From positions 38,720,969 to 38,784,968 of the forward strand of contig NC_133538.1 of assembly GCF_048544455.1 (NCBI RefSeq): 64,000 bases of DNA. The letters are read 5' to 3'. The stretch is from Silene latifolia (lineage: Eukaryota > Streptophyta > Magnoliopsida > Caryophyllales > Caryophyllaceae). Below, in pieces: positions 57,978-64,000 of the stretch; position 1 is the stretch's first letter; every line of letters starts with the position of its first letter. The notes beneath the pieces were generated by a model. It saw only the letters and a program-made list of their open reading frames with translations. It made no database searches and was not told where the DNA came from. Made by a program: the position numbers and the translations under genes.

Positions 57978-59394
57978 TCATTCTTCCATTCTACCATTGC
58001 CCTTTCCCTCGGGGTACATCTTCCCCTTGTCCTTCTTGTAGGCCCGCCTAGCATGAACTTCCTCTTCGGAATGGATCCTCAACGGATCTACAACGGCGAC
58101 GGCCTTCGGTCTCTTGCATGACCCCATACTCGGCCCAAGACGAGCCCATATATGGCCCACTACTTCTTTGGGACCCGAGCTTCTCCTCTTTGGTGGCCTC
58201 ATTACGTCCGAGCTAGCTCCATCAACAATGTCATCAAAGAAGGCACGGTTGGCCTTACCAACCTCTCTATACTTCAAGTCAACGACCTCGTCCTTACGAG
58301 ATTTGGACCTCTCCTCCAAGGTTTGAGCTCTTGACCACTTGACATAAGCGGGAGTCACCCATGTCGTGGCAACGGGGTTTGGTACCTCCTAAATCGGCCG
58401 AGTGGCCCACCACCTTTCAAAGACCTCCACAAGCTCGGAGTTCCGGAAAATACTCTCTTGGACGAGAGTATCTTGAGCGGGCACCTTTTGTTGACGCCCC
58501 ATTTGCCTCATAAGCCTTTCGGGATAGATGAAGGAGGAAACCTTCAAACCCACCACCATCAAAGAACAAGAACTAGCGGCCGGAGCGGGCAACTCCGTGA
58601 AGGACCTCAAGTGCCACCATGGCACCACCCAACGGATATGAGGACCACCCTCCTCCGCCAATCTCGAGGTCCAATAGGCCTCGGTGGATGCAAAACTATC
58701 CGAGTACAACTTCTTCCTCATAGTAAGGTGACGGAAGGAGTAAGAAGAAGAATCGGCCGGAGGCTCTACATACCTTAGCCTCTCCAATAGCCACACTTGG
58801 AGAATCCTTGGAGATCCGAACGAGGGAGCTTTTCCACAAGAGCCCTTCTTGTCCAAAGCTTGGATGATCTAGCCAAGCACCAACCATGATGGATCCCTAC
58901 CATGCACAAGGGTCATACTACCATAACACTTTGACCCCTCCTTCTTCAAGGCATCAACAAGGAGGTATGCATGCACTAGACAAAAGGCAAGAGCCCTTCT
59001 CCTAGCCACCTCCGAATGAGAAAATGTTGATAAGAGCCAACATATCCACACCATGGGGAGCAAGGAGGAAGTTCACTTGGCTCATTGATAAGCCCAAAAT
59101 TGAACGAAACTTCTCTTTCTAACACAACCGAGTCAGGGGAAGCACCGAAGTACAACCCGGCCATCCACCGATAGCGCCTACTTCTTCGGCAAGAGGACAA
59201 ATTTCACCCTTCGGGAATACGAAAACATGATGTTTCGAATCCCAAAACCAAGAGCATGCTTCAAGGAATGAGGATTGCACCTTGACTTGACGAAGCACCA
59301 ACAATTGACCAACTCCCATTACAACGAGTTGATATTTCTCGGGAGGCGACAAATCCCGACACCAACGTCGCAACCTATTTTCGAAAGCGTCCAT
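57978..59394 (-). pseudogene. Antisense plant-mobile-domain-like ORF (DUF7745/PMD type) in the Tat 3' region
   Basis: It starts MDAFENRLRRWCRDLSPPEK at 59394. FLEACSWFWDSKHHVFVFPKG and GEICPLAEEVGAIGG follow, the pattern of the aminotransferase-like plant mobile domain: a W/F-rich helix, then FxF..GEICP..EE..AI.G. Next come RRWLGEGLLPF, RRRALAFCLVHAYLL, CYGSMTLVHGRD and LQVWLLERLRYVEPP. A Lys/Arg-rich tail ends at 57978. Two frameshifts (near 59150 and 59050) and stops at 58869 and near 58389 break it. Phase is constant from 59063 to 57978. Extra ORFs, some antisense, are known in Tat elements, and PMD proteins occur both as host genes and in transposons. A role for this copy is unknown. Confidence 0.7.
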
Positions 59395-62090
59395 GAATTA
59401 TTTTGTGGAAGAAGAAGAAAGGTTTTGTAGAGATGTTTTTCATGTTTCGGATGATGAAACAATGAAGCACAAACGTCCTTATTCATACAAAACAATCAGC
59501 GCTTTTTTCCGAAAAAAGGGGAAGCTCCCTTCCATCGCTAATGGCCTCGCGCCTCTTTGGGCTGGTCCTCAGGATCCGCACCTTGATTTGTCCCTATCAA
59601 GTTGTGTTTCTTCTTGACACATAAATCCTCCCGCCACAAGGCTCGCGCCTTTTCGGGCCTATCCAGGAATTTTTGTGTTTTCTCACATTCACATTTTCTT
59701 GTTTTCGCGTTTTATGAAATCCGACACGGTTTCCATGACGCAGCTTTAAGCATACGGGTTTTTTTTCTCTTCTTTTTTTTAGGGGGGAAGTGCTAGTCGC
59801 CCCGATCCACAACGGATCGTTTCCATGTCATTCGAAAATTCCAAAAAAATTTCTTTTTTTGCATTTTCCCACAAAATTCAAAAATTCCGAAAATACCTTT
59901 TATAATTCAAGCTCTTACAAATCCGAGTCATGATCTCACAAAAATAAAATCAAATACACTCACAAAAATCTTGTTTCATCCGTGACAGTTTGAGTTTTAG
60001 TTTTTCGAGTTACAAATCAATTTTAGAAAAATTCGAAGCAATTTAATTCAAACACGAGTTAATTGCTCAAAATTTCAAATCAATTTCTTTTGAGAAATCC
60101 AAACGTGATGACATGTCGCGGAATTTTCAAAATTTATTGTCAAAATTTCAATTTTAACTTCGAGTCATCAAATGCTTTTGCTTGTTTACGTTTGTGCGTA
60201 TGTGCTACATGTTGCTTGTTTTCTACACTAACGATGCAGGAACAAATGCAAAGCAAAGGGGAATCAACCGCTGACCATGCTTCTCGGAAACACAACACAA
60301 AAAAGCCGAACACAAATAAACCACAATCCAAAAACACATATATACAAATCGCCTCACGCAAAATGCATCGACACACGTTTGATACAAACGACTAACCATA
60401 CAAACAGGATCCGGTACAAGTATTTATCATACAGACATTGGCCTAAAACAACGAACTGGGGGCTACCCGCCACCTACCGAACTAGGCACTCCATATCCTT
60501 CCGATCTAAAAAGAATAGGAGCAACATGAAAAACAAAGGAGTAACAGCGGAAGCAGAGGTGGTTACCATGACGGTAACACCTCATTCCTACTCCGTGACA
60601 AAAAGGGAAACAATGCCTGGCAGATTTCGGACGACGTGACAATCAGGAATTGTGACTCAGTGCATCACCCCGACGTTAACCCTCAATCGTCGGAATTCGG
60701 CGATGAGAAGGAGCCATGACATAGGGCGCCACCCCGATGTTGAACCCAAATCATCGGAATTCAACAACGATCGAAGACGGTAACGTAGAACAATGCACCC
60801 ATCTTGACCCCAATCATCAGACGTCCGAACCTCTGCAGACAACAGCCAATGATCGATACTTGATCAAAGGCTGGACAAAGGCCACCAGGGAGAAACACAA
60901 CTCAACAAGGATAAGGCAATAGCCATTTCTCCTCCTCCAGGATTATCCTCCTGCTCTAGAGCCTCAGCAACAGACCCAGTGGGTCAAGAACACTCCCCTG
61001 CAATCAGGACAAAACAAAAACGTCAGCCGAAATTTCGGCATTACGACGGCACAAAATGGACAAATCCAAAAAAAACCTGCATATGCAAAACAAAAACAAG
61101 GGCAAACCCGCCCAAACCCAACCAACAAAAACAATTCACAAAAAATCGCACAAAAAAACGAATCACCCTTCTTTTCAAACAAAAGACGAGTCAAAACAAC
61201 AACAAAATTTCAAAAACCACTCAACATCTCAATGCCCACAGAAGGCCCGCAAAATAAACAATAAAAATCCCCGACACAACTGGGTATTTTTCAAAACTCA
61301 AAAAGGCAATTTTACGCCAATTCGGGCACAAACAGGTCAAAAATTCAAAATACGACAACAAAACAATGTGATTTAATCACGTCTCAAAGCAACCTAAACT
61401 ACCGTTAAGGTCCATTTCAAGACAAACTAACTCAATTTGAGCTCAAACAGACGCTAATTTCATCAGACATAAGATCGTCGTAAAAGGCAAAAACCCAAAT
61501 TTTGCCCACAACACCCAACGAAGGTTCAATATGGCAAACACGGTCTTCCCCGACTACAATACAACCTAGTGGGGCCTACAACTCAAGCAAACAAATTTGC
61601 CATTGTGAAATAAGACGGTTTCCTCGTCTCAGTCACGTTTTCGAGCCTAGGAGGCGGGAACGGGGAACAAAATGCAAACTAAAAGCACCCCTATACTCCT
61701 AAACAGGTCTCTAACCTAATGCAATCATCAACTTCACTCGGAAGTGGGCTAAACAAAAATGCCCAATTCAATTTTCGAAAATTTAGGGTTTCGCCCTAAT
61801 TCAATTAACAAAAAGACAAACAAATTCAAATGGATTCAAGAGGATTTACATACCTTGAGATGACATGGTCATAAGGGCATGAAAACAAGCAAGAAACAAG
61901 GTCGAAAATGGCACCTTTTTTCGGGTTTTTGTGTTTATGTCGAAGAAGATGATGAGAATGGGGAGCTTCCCATTATCGCGTCTTTTTACAGAAAAAAGGG
62001 AAGCTCCCTTCCTTCTAAGATATGCTCGCACCTCATTGAGATGTCCCCTACGCATTCAGCAGAATTTTGGGCTTTGGCCAAATTCCGCAC
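59395..62090. other. Old Tat 3' region without recognised gene
   Basis: It contains two GGCTCGCGCCT-type motifs (59543, 59640), shared with the Tat LTR. A duplicated segment with GAAAAAAGGGGAAGCTCCC is found at about 59513 and, slightly changed, at about 61989, and AACTGGGGGCT at 60455. Several short frames look like chance. It could hold promoter and upstream exons of the antisense ORF. No 3' LTR start (TGTAGATACC) was found. Confidence 0.45.
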
Positions 62091-62094
62091 ACAA

Positions 62095-62655
62095 ATTCAC
62101 AAAAATTCAAACGACGACATTAAAAACCGTCATTTTCAAATACAAAAACAAATAGTGAAATTCAAACTCACTATTTTCACAAATTTTAATGACGGCATTA
62201 AAAACCGTCATTTTTCAAATACAAAAACAAATAGTGAGATTCAAATTCACTATTTTCACAAAATTTCAACGACGGCATTAAAAACCGTCATTTTACAAAA
62301 ACAAATAATGAAATTCAAATTCACTATTTTCACAAAATTTCAACGACGGCATTAAAACCGTCATTTTTCAAATACAAGAACAAATAGTGAAATTCAAATT
62401 CACTATTTTCACAAAATTTCAACGACGGAATTAAAAACCGTCATTTTTCAAATACAAGAAAAAAGTAGTGAGATTCAAATTCACTATTTTCACAAATTTC
62501 AACGACGGCATTAAAAACCGTCATTTTTCAAATACAAAAACAAATAGTGAGATTCATATTCACTATTTTCACGAAATTTCAACGAAGGCATTAAAAACCG
62601 TCTTTTTTTCAAATACGAAAGAAAAACAGTGAGATTCAAATTCACTATTATCACA
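62095..62655. repeat. About 80-bp satellite, seven copies, two hairpins per unit
   Basis: AACGACGGCATTAAAAACCG-type units start at about 62108, 62188, 62268, 62342, 62422, 62505 and 62581 (74 to 83 bp apart). Each unit has GACGG...CCGTC around CATTAAAAA, and AATAGTGAA...TTCACTATT around a 7-nt loop. The array stops 8-10 bp before the CACTA end. Amplified tandem repeats in the 3' region are known for Tat elements such as Retand. Confidence 0.92.
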
Positions 62656-62689
62656 AATTTCCCACTGCAAAAAAAATATTTCGATGCGA

Positions 62690-63056
62690 CGGACACATTG
62701 CGACGGAAGACTAATCCGTAGCAAATTTAAACCTGCGACGGACCTCAGAATTTGCGACGGACTTTCCGTTGCAGCATATTTTCCCAGACCGCCAAATTTT
62801 CTGACATGGCGGGAAGGGCTGGGACGAAATTTCTGTCACTATATTAAAATAATAATAAATTCTGTGACGGAAATTCCGTCGCTGCATTAAAATAATATTT
62901 TTCCCGCGACGGAATTTCCGTCACAGGCTTTTTTTAATGTCCACCTGTACAGCTCTTAACACGCTGGAAAAATATTATTATTTTATTCCTGCGACGGAAA
63001 TTCCGTCGCAAGATTTATTATTATTTTATTCTTGCGACAGAAATTCCGTCGCAGAA
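62690..63056. repeat. CACTA subterminal palindromes TGCGACGGAAATTCCGTCGC
   Basis: Four full dyads at about 62861, 62904, 62990 and 63033 read GCGACGGAAATTCCGTCGC with one or two changes. Half-sites and an imperfect dyad lie at 62690-62780. Subterminal repeats bind the CACTA TnpA-type protein in known elements. Confidence 0.9.
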
Positions 63057-63401
63057 ATTCTTTATACCGGCAGCATCGAACCCGTCTCCCTCATTATCAC
63101 TCTTCAATTATTTTACCCAAAAATCCCTAAAACCCGTCTCCCTCAATCCCACCAACACCACTCCCACCACCACCACTCCTACCACCACCCTACTCCCCAA
63201 ATCACTCCTCCTATTTCTCATTTCTCCTTTCCCTTTTCCCCTTTCTTCTTCTTTCCCCTTTCTTCTCCTTTCCCCTTTCCTTTTTTTCTGCTGCCGCCGC
63301 CGTTCCTCCCTCCCCTTGTCTCCTTCTCTTAATTAATCTAAGGTTTGTTTAATTTATTTTACTATTTTGATTAATTAGGGTTTATGGTTATTGTTTTAAT
63401 T

Positions 63402-63560
63402 AATTTAGGATGCTTAGTATTATTAGGATAGTTTAGTTTAGTTGAAAGCCAATTTAGGATGTTTAGTATTATTAGGATTGTTTAGTTTAGTTGAAAGCCA
63501 ATTTAGGATGTTTAGTATTATTAGGATAGTTTAATTTAGTTAAAAGCCAATTTAGGATGT
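63402..63560. repeat. 49-bp tandem repeat in a probable CACTA intron
   Basis: AATTTAGGATGTTTAGTATT starts at 63402, 63451 and 63500, with a partial copy at 63549, each 49 bp apart. It is followed by GTTTAGTTTAGTTGAAAGCC. Confidence 0.92.
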
Positions 63561-63651
63561 TTAAATCAATTTTATAATGCTTATTTAAATTATATTATTA
63601 TTTGGTAAATAATTGGTTTATTATCATTAATACTAGGTAAATAATTTAAAA

Positions 63652-63965
63652 GATCCAGTTGTAGTTGCCTTAACAAATGGACCTTCAAGAAAAGTAAGAA
63701 CATGGAAGCGTTATTCCATCAATGGTTACAAATTTCGAGCTTTCATAGATGGGAAAGATTTGGAAAAGTCGACAATTAACAATGGAGTGTGTGTGAGTTC
63801 GACTGAAGGAGCTGAATACTATGGAACCTTAAATGAAGTTGTTGAGTTGTCTTATACTGGCGAGAAAAACCCTTACAACGTTATTTTATTCAAATGTAAT
63901 TGGATATATAACTCAGAAAGAGGAATGCAAGTACATAAGGAATATAAACTTGTGGATGTTAATCG
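63652..63965 (+). CDS. CACTA coding exon, DUF4216-type domain (cut by LTR)
   Basis: The frame from 63652 reads DPVVVALTNGPSRKVRTWKR, then SINGYKFRAFIDGKD, NNGVCVSS, AEYYGTLNEVVELSYTG and VILFKCNWI, then VHKEYKLVDVNR. This is the DUF4216 pattern: NSGVxV, YYGxLxxIxELxY, VxLFKCxW, and a final VN(T/V)xR. In plant CACTA elements DUF4216 follows DUF4218 in the TNP2-type protein. The exon start after TTTAAAAG with an AT-rich, repeat-bearing upstream region suggests a spliced exon. Here it lies only 1 kb from the terminus, so either the transposase is largely deleted or the gene order differs. Truncated at 63966 by the copia LTR. Confidence 0.78.
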
Positions 63966-64000
63966 TGTTGGAATATAAGTGTCCTCCGACAATAATGCGA
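63966..64000 (+). repeat. Start of a third LTR of the same copia family
   Basis: TGTTGGAATATAAGTGTCC and the following CTCCGACAATAATGCGA match 54837 onward with a small change (ATATAAGTG for ATATGTG). It is cut by the window edge, so full element and solo LTR cannot be told apart. Confidence 0.85.

Larger units (their letters stand above)
7239..62662 (+). mobile_element. Old Tat/Ogre-lineage Ty3 LTR retrotransposon, host of the nest (3' LTR not seen)
   Basis: The parts lie in order on the plus strand: LTR (7239-9698), tRNA-Arg-like primer site, leader with 61-bp repeats, gag, protease, Tat-specific linker, RT, RNase H, second RNase H, integrase, and a long 3' region with an antisense ORF and satellite. 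gag is split by Athila at 12035-30130 and the integrase by copia at 34421-56134; reading resumes on the far side in each case. The second (archaeal-like) RNase H after the Ty3 RNase H and the CHHC-type Gag knuckle are features of the Tat lineage. The candidate target duplication is CCGGG before 7239. The 3' LTR is absent from the window; the element is last recognisable before the CACTA end at 62663. Net own length is at least 15 kb. Confidence 0.75.
62663..64000 (+). mobile_element. CACTA (En/Spm) DNA transposon, left end and part of body
   Basis: Terminal CACTGCAAAAAAAATA at 62663 is followed by subterminal palindromic repeats with GCGACGG and then DUF4216-type coding sequence, all standard for plant CACTA elements. 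A 3-bp target duplication is expected (bases before are TCC), but the right end is outside the window. The element is interrupted at 63966 by a copia LTR. Confidence 0.85.

Noticed and set aside
63105..63332. Pro/His/Ser-rich ORF near the CACTA end
   Set aside because: Pyrimidine-rich CCACCA and CTTTCCC repeats typical of an untranslated leader; low complexity.

Overview
The window looks like intergenic heterochromatin from a large plant (eudicot) nuclear genome. It is made almost entirely of nested transposable elements: Ty3 Tat/Ogre-like, Ty3 Athila, Ty1/copia, LINE, CACTA, Stowaway-like MITE and TA-flanked terminal-inverted-repeat elements. I found no intact host gene, rRNA, tRNA or CRISPR array. 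Long Tat elements with internal tandem repeats and an antisense mobile-domain ORF, plus the MITE type, make me think of Caryophyllales (Silene-like). That is a weak inference from memory and was not tested.

Layout. 1-872 is the start of a Tat-type LTR on the minus strand that runs off the left edge. 873-7238 is old minus-strand debris: a broken Athila-type ORF (1866-3522), an LTR-like block ending beside a tRNA-iMet-type primer site (about 5741-7140), and three arrays of a CACTCGGTCGAGTG palindrome. From 7239 to about 62662 one long, old Tat-lineage element is the host of the nest. Its LTR is at 7239-9698, its tRNA-Arg-like primer site at 9701, its gag at 11229-12034 plus 30131 onward, its pol at 30131-34420 plus 56140-57163, and its 3' region runs to about 62662. 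That 3' region holds an antisense plant-mobile-domain-like ORF and an 80-bp satellite.

Insertion 1 (in the Tat gag) is an Athila element, 12035-30130, with both LTRs, primer site, gag, a pol frame broken by one stop, and the Athila third ORF. Its 3' region was hit by a TA-flanked TIR element (22140-27724). That contains a second TA-flanked element (24548-27068), which contains a Stowaway-like MITE (25853-26110). This makes five levels.

Insertion 2 (in the Tat integrase) is a Ty1/copia element, 34421-56134, with about 98% identical LTRs but a badly eroded interior. It contains a 5'-truncated LINE with a 15-bp target duplication (36758-37461) and a very young Tat-type element (39704-51940; perfect CAAAG duplication, LTRs over 99% identical by eye) that has gag but no pol.

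At the right edge a CACTA transposon end (62663 onward, with DUF4216-type coding sequence) is interrupted at 63966 by another LTR of the same copia family.

The most interesting signals are structural rather than coding. One is a conserved motif with a hairpin whose stem sequence changes while its pairing is kept, found four times in the 3' regions of two Tat elements. Others are GC-rich dyads spaced about 21 bp apart in unrelated element families, with unit gain or loss between two LTRs of one element; a head-to-head array of ACTAAAGTTACA-like repeats; and consecutive perfect hairpins and hairpin-bearing satellites in Tat 3' regions.
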